Positions 1-8,020 of a DNA stretch of 64,000 nt are shown in pieces (the stretch's first letter is position 1; each line of letters opens with the position of its first letter). The notes under the pieces were generated by a model that saw only the letters and a list, made by a program, of their open reading frames with translations, was not told where the DNA came from and made no database searches. Source of the DNA: Tropicimonas isoalkanivorans (lineage in GTDB: Bacteria > Pseudomonadota > Alphaproteobacteria > Rhodobacterales > Rhodobacteraceae); assembly GCF_900112335.1 (NCBI RefSeq), contig NZ_FOLG01000005.1, forward strand, positions 1-64,000. Reading direction: 5' to 3'. Both the position numbers and the translations under genes were made by a program.

Positions 1-266
1 GCGAAGGCCGTCGGCTCATCCGACATCTCGGCGGCGGGCAGGACCAGCTTGCCCTCTTTGGCCAGGCATCGCCACGCCGACAACTGGTTCGGCTTCATCC
101 CGTAACGCGCCGCCACGGCGTTGACCGTCGCGCCCGGCTCAAGTGTCTCCGCGACAGCCTGTGCCTTCACCTTCTCCGGCCACCGGCGGTGCCCGCTCTC
201 GAAGATCTCAACTCCCAGCGATCTGAGAAACGCAGTCTGAGCATCCATTGCGAAACGCACTCCCAT
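1..266 (-). CDS. IS66-family TnpA-like protein, N-terminal part, runs off the window
   Basis: The reverse strand reads as the amino-terminal part of the small TnpA (helix-turn-helix) protein of IS66-type elements: VEIFESGHRRWPEKVKAQAV followed by ETLEPGATVNAVAARYG and LSAWR. This is the usual HTH order of that family. It is open to the window edge, so length and completeness are unknown. In-frame ATG codons lie at 266 and 248; I cannot decide between them. It marks the left side of the restriction cassette as mobile-element territory. The 147 bases between it and hsdS hold only a short frame opening at a GTG that overlaps the hsdS stop, with no recognisable product. Confidence 0.65.
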   Translation of the reverse strand, partial: MGVRFAMDAQTAFLRSLGVEIFESGHRRWPEKVKAQAVAETLEPGATVNAVAARYGMKPNQLSAWRCLAKEGKLVLPAAEMSDEPTAF

Positions 267-413
267 CTTGAGATGGGTATCACCTCGCAGTCCGCGCCGA
301 CGCAGACAACGTGCCGCTCAGACACCGCTTACAGTGGATGTTCGCCACGTCGCTGCGCAACCTGGCCGCGAGCGTCTTCAAACTCTTGTAATGATAGACC
401 TTCGGTGCATTGC

Positions 414-1688
414 TCACGACTTCTCACCTTGGATAGATGGAAAGAGGTTCTGCGAAAGGCCGAGCTTATGAGCTTCTAATTCATTAACTTTTCGTAGTTG
501 CGTTGCCTGTATTTCATCGAGCACCGAGAGGCACGAAGCAATTCGCTTCTGTTCGTCCGGTTTAGGAAAGACCAACTCAAGGTCTTCTAACTCGTCAGTG
601 TTCAACCTGCCGGTTCCGTGGCCAGCGATATCAACCATGATTAGCAAACGCTGCTTATTCGCTTGCAACAGGTAGGCCAAGAAAAGTCTGTGTACTTCAG
701 CGTTTGGAAGGAGAGCTTTGACATCTTGATTGAAACTCATTTCGCGGCGCAATATGCATATAGGTACATCGCTGCGCAGGGTCATCCCACGCGTCAGCAT
801 CAGTACCGTGCCGGCGGGGACTAACTTAGCGCCGCCTTCTACAGCCTCTTGAGTGATGTGATCTTCGGTATCCGCCAAATACATGCGCTTCATGTCCTTG
901 GCGGAAACCCATGGAATCGATCCGTTCCAGAGTGAGGGATTCGATTTTGAGGGTGTCCCTCCAGAACGAAACCGGACCAACTTTCCCAGTCTACTCGGCC
1001 TCCAATCTCCAGCATCCCGAAATTCCGGGTGCCGAAGTGTAGGTAGAGACTCACCAGGAGCGGGGAAAAGAACAGTCATTAGTGCTTGTTTGTAGCGCTG
1101 CAGTGTTTCGAGTTTTGAGCGCTCTGCCGAAAGCAGTTCATCAAGAGAATCAAGACAATCGACGATCCTCTGTTGCTCACTTGCCTTGGGCGTAGGGACT
1201 GGCATCTTCATAAAGTCATCGTTGGAGATGGCCATGCGGTCATGCCGTGCACCGCTATTAGAAACGCGCCGTAGATACTCGTGCCAGTTGGACGCCTGGA
1301 AGTAGTGAGCGAAATAGTCGTTATTTTCACTCCTAAAGCGAAACACCGTATAAAGGGGCGATATGACGCCCCTTCCAATATGATTTTTGGAAATGGGCCC
1401 TACTGGCGCTGTGGCAGAAACACGCGGATTATAGACGTAGTCACCTTTCTCTACGACGAAGTAATTATCCGTTTTGACTGCGATCACTTTGTCGAAGAAA
1501 TCCTTTTGGTCGACAACGCCATGCTCGGCGGAATTGGTTAGAGCCCGCAACTCGGCTCCGTCAGAGTTCCTCGTTGTAACGCGCTTCGCAAGCTTGCCAA
1601 GGGCCGGGCATTCCCAAGGTGGTTCACTAGCGAACTCCGGGAAGCGGAGCTTCGGCAAGGCGCGCACGGGCTTATTTGCTGTCATCAC
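414..1688 (-). CDS. hsdS: Type I restriction-modification specificity subunit HsdS
   Basis: Specificity (S) subunit, which chooses the bipartite DNA target for the type I complex. The 424 residues, a normal length, show the classical two-fold build. There is a first target-recognition domain (about 20-170), a conserved helix (EQQRIVDCLDSLDELLSAER, about 175-205), a second domain starting at LPTLRHPEFRDAG, and a second helix (PDEQKRIASCLSVLDEIQ near 385). The start codon overlaps the hsdR stop by four bases (ATGA), so the two are translationally coupled. No hsdM follows or precedes it, which is unusual because S must sit on two M subunits to work. Family assignment is firm; target sequence cannot be read. 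Confidence 0.93.
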   Translation of the reverse strand: MMTANKPVRALPKLRFPEFASEPPWECPALGKLAKRVTTRNSDGAELRALTNSAEHGVVDQKDFFDKVIAVKTDNYFVVEKGDYVYNPRVSATAPVGPISKNHIGRGVISPLYTVFRFRSENNDYFAHYFQASNWHEYLRRVSNSGARHDRMAISNDDFMKMPVPTPKASEQQRIVDCLDSLDELLSAERSKLETLQRYKQALMTVLFPAPGESLPTLRHPEFRDAGDWRPSRLGKLVRFRSGGTPSKSNPSLWNGSIPWVSAKDMKRMYLADTEDHITQEAVEGGAKLVPAGTVLMLTRGMTLRSDVPICILRREMSFNQDVKALLPNAEVHRLFLAYLLQANKQRLLIMVDIAGHGTGRLNTDELEDLELVFPKPDEQKRIASCLSVLDEIQATQLRKVNELEAHKLGLSQNLFPSIQGEKS

Positions 1689-4600
1689 GCGCCACCGTGC
1701 TCATAAGCGTCGAGCCCTGAGATGTCCCGACCGTGAGCCCGCTTATTCAGAACGGGCACAAGGTCGGCCATCAACGCCAATTCACGCTCGCGGCGTTCAC
1801 GCCAGCCCAGATCGAGCGGCGCCATCAGATCGGTAAGTTGTTCGCCGTCAAAGATCATGCGTTGCAGGATCGTGTGGACGAAGTCAGCGAGGGCCTCGGT
1901 TGTCAGGCCGTGGGTTTGAGCCAGGTCTTTAATCTCGTCGCTTTGCTTTGCCGCTTTGAAACGCTCGTAGCCGTCGCGGATTGCGGCTTCGTCAAGGCCT
2001 TCGCCTTCAGTCAGCGACCGGACGTATTCGGTGATTTCCTCTCTCTCATTGAGGAATTTGGCGTCCGAATGGATTAGACCAATGAGCTGCTCGCGGCTGA
2101 TCTTGAGTTTCTTCGGATCCTGCGCCGAGTACTTGGCGATTAGCTTCATGATGTAATCGTAGTCGATCATGGCTGAGGCAAAGAGGACGAACTCAAAGTC
2201 GAGCTGGTCAACATGGGGGTTGGCAGCCTCGCCATCGCCAACGGGCCTGCCCTGCAGCTCTTTCAGGCGCTGGGCGGTTTCCAGATAAACGCCGCGGAAA
2301 GCACGGAGATCATCTTTGGGTAGGGCCTGCTCAATCTGCTCCCGCTGCTCGTCGGTGAGATCGGTGTACTGATCAAGCTGCGTTTGCAGGCGTTGGACTT
2401 CTTTGAAGCGGTTAATGAATTGGGCCCGAGCTTCGTCACCCATGAGGTTGTTGACCTGGTCGGGCCTGGCCTCCAAGCCGTGCGACTGCATGAACCTGTC
2501 GAGGTCGCCAATAGCCTGTTTGAACTGGTCGATGACAACGGGAGCCTTGTCGACAAGCCAAATCTCGCGAGCCCGGTCTGGCTGTGCCCCGGAAAAGAGG
2601 GTGATCGCGGCGTCAACGTTGTCTTGCTGCTGGCGGAAATCCAGGATGTGCCCGTAGGGCTTTGTTGCGTTGAGAACGCGATTTGTACGGGAGAAGGCCT
2701 GGATCAAGCCGTGGTGCTTGAGATTCTTGTCGACATAGAGCGTGTTGAGGAACTTTGCATCGAAGCCGGTGAGCAGCATGTCTACGACAATGGTGATGTC
2801 GATCTTTTCATCGCCTTTGTGGGGCAGGTCGCGATTGGGGAACTGCTGATCTTTGATGCGCTGCTGGACGTCTTGGTAGTAGAGATCGAACTGGTTGATG
2901 TCGTGGTTCGTATCGTACCGCTTGTTATAGTCGGCGATTATGGCTTTCAGCGCACGCTTTTTGCCCGCGGGGTCGTGCCGATTGTCTTCCCTTTCTTGAG
3001 GAAGATCTTCCTGGATCTGCTGAACGTCCTTGTTGCCCTCCGCTGGCGGCGAGAAGACGGCGGCAATCTTTAACGGGACGAATTGGGAGTCGTCGGCCAG
3101 TCGCTCGGCCTGAAGCTTTGCAAATACATTGTAGTACTCGATGGCATCATTGATCGAGGCAGTCGCTAGAAGAGCGTTGAAGCGCCGGTCTCCCGACGCG
3201 GAGTCATGCTTGTCGAGAATTGCCTGGACCACCGCCTTTTTGGCGAGAGTCTGGCCTGGCTTGAGGGCTGCAGCGTCATTGGGCTTGTAGTAATCGACGT
3301 GGAAGCGCAGAACATTTCGATCCTCGATCGCGTGAGTGATCGTGTAGGCGTGGAGCTCTTTCTGGAAAAGGTCGTTTGTCGTACGAAGGGTGGCAATGTC
3401 TCCCTCGATTTGCTTAACAGTCGCGTTGTCCTCGAAGATCGGGGTGCCAGTAAATCCGAAGAGCTGGGAGTCCGGAAAGAACTCTTTGATAGCCTTGTGG
3501 TTCTCACCGAATTGCGACCGGTGGCATTCGTCGAAAATGAATACCATTCGTTTGCCGCTAAGCTGCTTGAGCCGTTGCTTGAACGTTGTTCGACCCTGGG
3601 CAATTTTCTGTTTGTTGTGCTTGCTGTTCTCGTCGAGCGCGAGTCCAAGCTTTTGAATCGTTGTGACGATGACCTTGTCCGCGTAGTCGTCGGACAGAAG
3701 TCGGCGGACGAGCGCTGCGGTGTTTGTGTTTTCCTCGACGCAGTTCTCTTGGAACCGATTAAACTCCTCACGGGTCTGGCGGTCGAGGTCTTTTCGATCA
3801 ACGACGAAGAGGCATTTATGGATGCTATCGTTGGTCTTCAGGAGCGTCGACGCTTTGAAGGATGTCAGCGTCTTTCCGGAACCGGTCGTGTGCCAGATAT
3901 ACCCATTGCCGCAGTTCTGATCGATGCAATCGACGATCGCTTTTACGGCATAGATTTGGTAGGGTCGCATCATCATAAGCTTCTGCTCGCTCGCGATCAA
4001 AACCATGTACTTGCTGATCATGTGACCGAGCGTGCACTTGGCGAGGAACCGATCAGCGAAATCGTCTAGATGCGTTACTTTTGCGTTGTCGTCATCAGCA
4101 AATTGGTAGATCGGAAGGAACCGCTCGTCGGCATCGAAGGCGAAATGGCGCACATTGTTGTTGGCGAAGTACCAGGTGTCCGAGCGGTTGCTTACGATGA
4201 AAAGCTGGACGAAGCAGAGGAGCGTTTTGGTGTATCCGTTACCTGGGTCGTTCTTGTACTCGACGATTTGCTCCATTGCCCGCCGAGGGCTGATCCCAAG
4301 CGTCTTTAGCTCGATCTGCACAACAGGTACGCCATTAATCAGGAGCATCACATCGTAGCGATGATGGCTATAATCAGTATTTATCCGGAGCTGATTGACC
4401 ACCTCAAAGGTGTTTTTGCACCAGTCCTTGATGTTGACGAGGGTGTAATTGAGTGGGGTGCCGTCGTCTCGGATAAAAGCTTCCCGGTTTCTTAGGGACC
4501 GGGCGGCTTCGTAGACATCCGGGGTAACGATCTCGTCGAGAAGCCGTTGGAACTCGCCGTCGGTGAGTTTGACCCGATTGAGTGCTTCGAATTTCTCCCT

Positions 4601-4717
4601 GAAGTTTGCTTCAAGCGCAGCTCGATCACGGATGTCAGTGCAATACTCGTATTTGAGGTCTTGCAGCTTCGCGAGAAGGGCCTCTTCAAGATCGCGTTCA
4701 GGTTTGTTCATCCCCAT
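1685..4717 (-). CDS. hsdR: Type I restriction endonuclease subunit HsdR
   Basis: ATP-dependent translocase/nuclease subunit of a type I system. Visible parts: an N-terminal PD-(D/E)xK nuclease with YDVMLLINGVPVVQIELKT (Asp and ELK, about residues 120-145); Walker A in WHTTGSGKTLTSF (about 280); DECH box in FIFDECHRSQFG (about 400); motif III-like FGFTGTP; and motif VI-like QAFSRTNRV near 700. The 1010-residue length is normal and the frame is intact. It begins inside the last bases of a 47-residue ORF and ends in a four-base overlap with hsdS. With no methyltransferase in view, the nuclease should be toxic unless hsdM lies elsewhere or the complex is inactive. Confidence 0.95.
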   Translation of the reverse strand: MGMNKPERDLEEALLAKLQDLKYEYCTDIRDRAALEANFREKFEALNRVKLTDGEFQRLLDEIVTPDVYEAARSLRNREAFIRDDGTPLNYTLVNIKDWCKNTFEVVNQLRINTDYSHHRYDVMLLINGVPVVQIELKTLGISPRRAMEQIVEYKNDPGNGYTKTLLCFVQLFIVSNRSDTWYFANNNVRHFAFDADERFLPIYQFADDDNAKVTHLDDFADRFLAKCTLGHMISKYMVLIASEQKLMMMRPYQIYAVKAIVDCIDQNCGNGYIWHTTGSGKTLTSFKASTLLKTNDSIHKCLFVVDRKDLDRQTREEFNRFQENCVEENTNTAALVRRLLSDDYADKVIVTTIQKLGLALDENSKHNKQKIAQGRTTFKQRLKQLSGKRMVFIFDECHRSQFGENHKAIKEFFPDSQLFGFTGTPIFEDNATVKQIEGDIATLRTTNDLFQKELHAYTITHAIEDRNVLRFHVDYYKPNDAAALKPGQTLAKKAVVQAILDKHDSASGDRRFNALLATASINDAIEYYNVFAKLQAERLADDSQFVPLKIAAVFSPPAEGNKDVQQIQEDLPQEREDNRHDPAGKKRALKAIIADYNKRYDTNHDINQFDLYYQDVQQRIKDQQFPNRDLPHKGDEKIDITIVVDMLLTGFDAKFLNTLYVDKNLKHHGLIQAFSRTNRVLNATKPYGHILDFRQQQDNVDAAITLFSGAQPDRAREIWLVDKAPVVIDQFKQAIGDLDRFMQSHGLEARPDQVNNLMGDEARAQFINRFKEVQRLQTQLDQYTDLTDEQREQIEQALPKDDLRAFRGVYLETAQRLKELQGRPVGDGEAANPHVDQLDFEFVLFASAMIDYDYIMKLIAKYSAQDPKKLKISREQLIGLIHSDAKFLNEREEITEYVRSLTEGEGLDEAAIRDGYERFKAAKQSDEIKDLAQTHGLTTEALADFVHTILQRMIFDGEQLTDLMAPLDLGWRERRERELALMADLVPVLNKRAHGRDISGLDAYEHGGA

Positions 4718-4851
4718 CGCGTGGCCTCACATGTTTCGGGTTGTGCTACGCCGGTACAGCCACCCGTCACGAGATGTAATCGCGAGCCGAGGCTGTCTTC
4801 CATGTCGGTGATGCGGGAGACAACGTCCTTTGCAGATGCTTGGTCCATCAT
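4708..4851 (-). CDS. Small coupled ORF (47 aa) between antitoxin and hsdR
   Basis: An ATGATG start overlaps the antitoxin stop (GAATGATGG), and its own TGA lies inside the first codons of hsdR (ATGGGGATGA). The three genes are therefore chained by overlaps at both ends, a pattern typical of translational coupling. The product starts MMDQASAKDVVSRITDMEDS and contains two cysteines (GGCTGVAQPETCEA). I do not recognise it. It could be a real small subunit or toxin-like partner, or simply a re-initiation bridge that lifts hsdR translation. Evidence is positional only. Confidence 0.45.
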   Translation of the reverse strand: MMDQASAKDVVSRITDMEDSLGSRLHLVTGGCTGVAQPETCEATRWG

Positions 4852-5045
4852 TCCTTCTGCCCGCTCCCGCTTGGGCGGCTATCGACCATGCCCATCTCGA
4901 AGTTCTTCAACCGCTCATACTCTTCCACCGCCATCACCACCACAACCGGCCTCCCGTGTTTGGCGACCATGACTGGCTCAGCGCGGGCCAAGTCGATTAG
5001 CCGGCCGAAGCCATACTTTGCGTCTTTTGCGCTCAGGACTTTCAT
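4848..5045 (-). CDS. Phd/YefM-family antitoxin
   Basis: 65 residues beginning MKVLSAKDAKYGFGRLIDLA, then EPVMVAKHGRPVVVVMAVEEY. This is the standard Phd/YefM DNA-binding and dimerisation pattern (start ATG at 5045; an upstream extension to 5213 is not needed). Family role: binds its own operator and neutralises a RelE/Doc/VapC-type toxin. No such toxin is adjacent; the next genes are a 47-residue ORF and hsdR. It may be an orphan that now regulates the restriction genes, which is an inference from the overlap and order. Confidence 0.85.
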   Translation of the reverse strand: MKVLSAKDAKYGFGRLIDLARAEPVMVAKHGRPVVVVMAVEEYERLKNFEMGMVDSRPSGSGQKE

Positions 5046-5136
5046 GGCGTGACCTTCCCTATTCGAACGGCAATGTTGGCCAAATTGGCCCAACATGCAA
5101 TAACTGCCGTTGCGCGAGATCTGCGAAGGAACATCG

Positions 5137-5736
5137 TCACGCTCGCTCGTGCATGGCCTGCCACAGCGGTGTGATCCGCCTGCGAATGGAACGCTCATCG
5201 GGGGCTTCTGCATTCGGCGATCGGTCGATGAACCACTGCTGCATCTCGGCGACCAGATCGCCCTGCGTCTTCGGCACAGCTCGCCGATGGATCTGCAGAG
5301 CTAGATGGGACAGCATGCCCTCCCAATCATACCCCTTTGTACCGGTGCTACTTGAACCGTTCGAGCGACGGAGCACGTCGTATTCTTCCTCGAAACGAGC
5401 AACCTCGGACGAGGTTACGAACAAGTACTGCGCATCTATCAAGATTCCCTCGGGCGGCGCCAAGACGTGTTTCCAGTCGGTCGTGCCGGACGCGGCGATT
5501 TTGCGAACACGACAGGGTGTCGAATACTCCCGGTTCGTCAGAAACATCGGTGTAAGAGAAACCGCGCAGACATCGACTAGCCCGCACAGTATCTCCCCGT
5601 CGCAAGCGGTAGAGCCAACTATTGAGCTGATCTGGATTTGATCTGTGACCGCCCACTGGACGATGTCAGAGCGGAGGCAATCCCAGCGGTTCGCTAGGTC
5701 GTGGAGAGGCCAATAGGGCCGAGGTGGTAATGCCAT
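5137..5736 (-). CDS. Hypothetical protein, possible regulator
   Basis: About 199 residues from ATG 5736 (MALPPRPYWPLHDLANRWDC); a GGA lies just upstream of this start. An upstream start at 5772 is possible. The N-terminal part (LHDLANRWDCLRSDIVQWAV) resembles the MerR-type helix-turn-helix reading of genes that begin by choosing a site. The C-terminal part (about 130-199) is rich in Arg, Glu and Trp. Similar proteins occur beside mobile elements in alphaproteobacteria, but I cannot name a family. It stands alone, leftward, between the phage early genes and the antitoxin, and may belong to either. Confidence 0.6.
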   Translation of the reverse strand: MALPPRPYWPLHDLANRWDCLRSDIVQWAVTDQIQISSIVGSTACDGEILCGLVDVCAVSLTPMFLTNREYSTPCRVRKIAASGTTDWKHVLAPPEGILIDAQYLFVTSSEVARFEEEYDVLRRSNGSSSTGTKGYDWEGMLSHLALQIHRRAVPKTQGDLVAEMQQWFIDRSPNAEAPDERSIRRRITPLWQAMHERA

Positions 5737-5772
5737 TGAGAGTCCATGCCCAACCTGCGCGCCCCAACGCAA

Positions 5773-6068
5773 GTCTTCATTATTATTAACAACTTACCCT
5801 GTGTTGCCACCGTCTACTGGCGGGCTAACTGACCGAAAACCCCTGAGCAAGATCTATCGACATCATCGACACACTTCGCCGCATGAGCCCGGGGTGGCAC
5901 GTCTCGACGGCGCCTTTGCCGGTTGCCGATTCCACCGCTTTTCTCCTCCCCAACGCAATCCATCCCTTTGGATTTTCGAGGTGGCACAGGTTTTCGATCG
6001 GCTTGCCTCCCTGCCACCCGTACCGACCTGCCTTTCTTAGCCCCAGAACTGATTTGGAGGTTAAGGCA
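5773..6068. other. Intergenic region at the left end of the phage block
   Basis: No gene is supported here. The leftmost 40 bases are A/T-rich (ATTATTATTAACAACTTAC) and probably hold divergent promoters. The right end holds a GGTGGCA...TGCCACC hairpin and a GGAGG ribosome site for the HTH gene that starts at 6069. A longer frame starting at 5883 merely extends that gene upstream across the hairpin. Confidence 0.5.
5980..6018 (+). promoter_or_regulatory. Hairpin motif shared with the region before the cytosine methyltransferase
   Basis: GGTGGCA at 5980-5986 and TGCCACC at 6012-6018 form a perfect 7-bp inverted repeat. A related element, GGGTGGCACAG...GCCACCC, lies at 35337-35376 and shares further bases in the loop and the 3' flank (TTGCC, CTGC). 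Function is unknown; each copy sits shortly before a rightward phage gene. Confidence 0.4.
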
Positions 6069-6311
6069 ATGCAGGAAAATGAAACTGGGGCCGATCCCGG
6101 TCCCAGAGACGGAGGGCTCCTAGGCGGCTGGATCACGAGAGCGGAGCTGGCGGAGGAACTCGCCGTCTCGATCGACACGCTGTGCCGCTGGGACACGCGC
6201 CGGATCGGCCCACCCAGCGTGCGGGCCGGGCGCAAGGTTCTCTACCGCGTCGAGTCCGTGAGGGCGTGGTTGCGCGAGCAGGAGAACAAGAAGGCGAAGG
6301 GCCGCAGATGA
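6069..6311 (+). CDS. Helix-turn-helix protein, excisionase/MerR-like
   Basis: 80 residues from ATG 6069, chosen because GGAGG lies about ten bases upstream. Residues 20-75 read WITRAELAEELAVSIDTLCR, then GPPSVRAGRKVLYRVESVRA. This is the winged HTH pattern of the excisionase/AlpA/MerR-like group (DNA-binding helix followed by a wing and an xxYR.e.v.aWL ending). Expected role: directionality factor or early regulator of the phage. No integrase is visible for it to work with, so an early-gene regulator is as likely. Its last four bases overlap the next start (ATGA). Confidence 0.8.
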   Translation: MQENETGADPGPRDGGLLGGWITRAELAEELAVSIDTLCRWDTRRIGPPSVRAGRKVLYRVESVRAWLREQENKKAKGRR

Positions 6312-6505
6312 TCCAGCCCAAGGACGAGTTCACCGGAAGTTGCGGCCGCCAAACGCGCCCATCCAACAAGGAAAACCGAATGAGAGCGGTCTTCGGAACC
6401 GCAGCGGTGGCACTCATGGTCGTGATGCTGGCGCATATGGCGCTGCGGACGAGCATCGCGCTGCCCGACATCATCGAGAGATCGGAGGCGCGCGCAGCAT
6501 GGTGA
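6308..6505 (+). CDS. Small membrane-anchored or secreted protein
   Basis: 65 residues if started at 6308 in a four-base overlap with the HTH gene, or 41 residues from ATG 6380, which has a better Shine-Dalgarno (AAGGA). The shorter form is mostly one hydrophobic helix (AVFGTAAVALMVVMLAHMAL) followed by a short charged tail, suggesting a single-pass inner-membrane peptide. No family is recognised. It is one of a run of overlapping small early phage genes. Confidence 0.55.
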   Translation: MIQPKDEFTGSCGRQTRPSNKENRMRAVFGTAAVALMVVMLAHMALRTSIALPDIIERSEARAAW

Positions 6506-6591
6506 CGTCCAACCCATCGCGACTTTTCACCGGCCGAAACGCCCCACCAAATGCCGCGCCAGACGTGGCCCAGCAGGAGTTTTCCGAATGA
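6499..6591 (+). CDS. Small hypothetical phage ORF (30 aa)
   Basis: A 30-codon frame starting ATGGTGACG, with GGAGG about ten bases upstream. It overlaps the stop of the preceding small gene and ends in an ATGA overlap with the next gene. Composition is proline/asparagine rich (RNAPPNAAPDVAQQEF). The tight packing and ribosome site support translation; nothing indicates a function. Confidence 0.4.
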   Translation: MVTSNPSRLFTGRNAPPNAAPDVAQQEFSE

Positions 6592-6863
6592 ACGGAGTTG
6601 TCGTGCAGGCATGGATCAGGCCGGAGTATCGGACACGCCCGGATCGTGAATATGAACTGGTGGAGACCGATCTGCCGGATTTCGCCGATTTTCTCGAGGC
6701 AATGTCCGACGACGACGTGATCCCCTGCAGCATCCTGATCGCGGGGCGCGGCGTAGAGCCCGGCGAACGGATCATCCACAACAGGATCTCCACCGTGTTG
6801 CGCGGCTCAGCGGTCATGCGGGCGCAGATCCCCACCTGGCGCTTTGTCGAAGCGACGGGGTAA
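6588..6863 (+). CDS. Hypothetical early phage protein
   Basis: 91 residues beginning MNGVVVQAWIRPEYRTRPDR; acidic centre (DFADFLEAMSDDD), then an alternating hydrophobic C-terminal part. No signal peptide, membrane segment or named motif. It lies between overlapping early genes and directly before the VRR-NUC nuclease, so it is probably part of the same early transcript. Confidence 0.6.
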   Translation: MNGVVVQAWIRPEYRTRPDREYELVETDLPDFADFLEAMSDDDVIPCSILIAGRGVEPGERIIHNRISTVLRGSAVMRAQIPTWRFVEATG

Positions 6864-6869
6864 CTGGGG

Positions 6870-7271
6870 ATGGACGCTCCCTCCGCAATCAGCGGACGTC
6901 GCGGAAATCCGGAGGCGGATATCCAGCGCCTCATTGTCCGAACGCTGCGCGCGGTCCTGCCGCGCGGCGCCATCGTCCACCACAGTGCCAACGAGATCCG
7001 GGGCGGGCCGAACGCCCAGCGCGCGCAGGCCATCAATGTCGGCATGGGCGTCCATCCGGGCTTTTCCGATTTGCTCGTGATCTCGGAGGGACAGGTGCTG
7101 TTCCTCGAGGTCAAATCGAAAACCGGTCGGCTGTCGGAACGGCAGGCAGCATTCCGAGACTTGGTGCGGGCGCAGGGCCTTGCCTGGGCGATGGTCCGAT
7201 CCGTTGATGAAGCGCTGGGCGCGCTCGCAGAGCACGGGTTCCGGACCCGCATTGCAGGGGCACGGCGATGA
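6870..7271 (+). CDS. VRR-NUC domain nuclease
   Basis: 133 residues. The segment GFSDLLVISEGQVLFLEVKS with the following K and Q-rich helix (RLSERQAAFRD) is the core of the VRR-NUC branch of PD-(D/E)xK nucleases: Asp of the D motif in GFSD, then ExK in LEVK. N-terminal EADIQRLIVRTLRAVLP is the usual first helix with a Glu. In phages such stand-alone proteins are Holliday-junction or flap-type nucleases used in replication and recombination. Catalytic residues appear intact. Its stop overlaps the next start. Confidence 0.88.
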   Translation: MDAPSAISGRRGNPEADIQRLIVRTLRAVLPRGAIVHHSANEIRGGPNAQRAQAINVGMGVHPGFSDLLVISEGQVLFLEVKSKTGRLSERQAAFRDLVRAQGLAWAMVRSVDEALGALAEHGFRTRIAGARR

Positions 7272-8020
7272 GTGTGCAGGCGATCACCTGGGCCTATGCG
7301 ATCGAGGATCTGGACGATCCGATCGAGGCTTTCATCCTGGTCACGCTGGCGAACCATGCGGATGAATACGGCGTGCTCTGGGTCAAGCAGACGACGCTGG
7401 CGGCGCGCTGCAGGTGCTCCAAGCGCAGCGTCATCCGGCGCCTCCAGTCGCTCGAGCAGCGTGGGCTGATCCGGCAGTTGCGCCGACGCCGCGCGAACGG
7501 TTCGCAGCAGTCGAGCGCCTTCCTGCTCGTGGGCTTCGAGGACCGTCGTCGGCCCAGAACCTCGGACGAACACCCGGTTCTGGAGGAACAATATCTCGCG
7601 GGGCTGCTGGACGCGGCCACTATCGGGGTGACCGCCTGTCACCCTGTTGCAGGGTGCCTGCCAGACACAACCAGGGTGACTGGTGGTCACCACCCTGGTG
7701 ACTGTCAGTCACCCCTTGAACCGTCTTCTTATACGACTCTTGGAACCTACCCCCCTTACCCCCCTTTAGGAGCCGGCAAATCAGAGCAGGGAGATTGCAA
7801 TGAAAATGAAAGAGAACCAGTTCGACGCAAACGATCCGCCCACGGTGGCAAACCCGCTGCCTCGATCTGGGAACGCGCCGGGGATGAGGCTGTTGCGAGA
7901 GTGGATGCGAAAGACGCTGAACGAGCGCGTGCGCGATCCGATCCCGGTAGCAGAGCGAGCCGACATGATGGCGATCGAACGCGCCCTGTCCGCCTCGTTG
8001 TCAGCCGCGACGACGAGTGA
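7268..8020 (+). CDS. Winged-helix replication-type protein with internal repeat cluster
   Basis: Residues 1-85 form a winged helix-turn-helix: a start MSVQAITWAYAIEDL, helix TLAARCRCSKRSVIRRLQSL, and wing RRRRANGSQQSSAFLL, as in phage replication initiators of the O/DnaD type. The middle (110-165) is encoded by a dense inverted-repeat cluster, and the C-terminal third is Arg/Asp-rich, low complexity and overlaps the next gene by 221 bases in another frame. A lambda-O-like role (binding repeats inside its own gene) is an inference. The long overlap suggests that the true C-terminus may be shorter or that the downstream frame starts later. Confidence 0.7.
   Translation: MSVQAITWAYAIEDLDDPIEAFILVTLANHADEYGVLWVKQTTLAARCRCSKRSVIRRLQSLEQRGLIRQLRRRRANGSQQSSAFLLVGFEDRRRPRTSDEHPVLEEQYLAGLLDAATIGVTACHPVAGCLPDTTRVTGGHHPGDCQSPLEPSSYTTLGTYPPYPPLGAGKSEQGDCNENEREPVRRKRSAHGGKPAASIWERAGDEAVARVDAKDAERARARSDPGSRASRHDGDRTRPVRLVVSRDDE
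7627..7714. repeat. Cluster of GGTGAC/GTCACC inverted repeats (iteron-like)
   Basis: Four nested or adjacent perfect inverted repeats in 88 bases: GGTGAC/GTCACC (7627-7643), CACCCTG-ttg-CAGGGTG (7640-7656), CCAGGGTG/CACCCTGG (7671-7698) and GGTGACT-gtc-AGTCACC (7697-7713). They lie within the coding sequence of the winged-helix protein. Candidate replication origin or autoregulatory operator. Confidence 0.6.

Noticed and set aside
5883-6068. N-terminal extension of the HTH gene upstream of 6069
   Set aside because: The extension crosses the hairpin, has no ribosome site, and the GGAGG before 6069 gives a better start.
7627-7714. CRISPR-like array
   Set aside because: Repeat units are 6-8 bases with irregular spacing and nested palindromes; no spacer structure and no cas genes.
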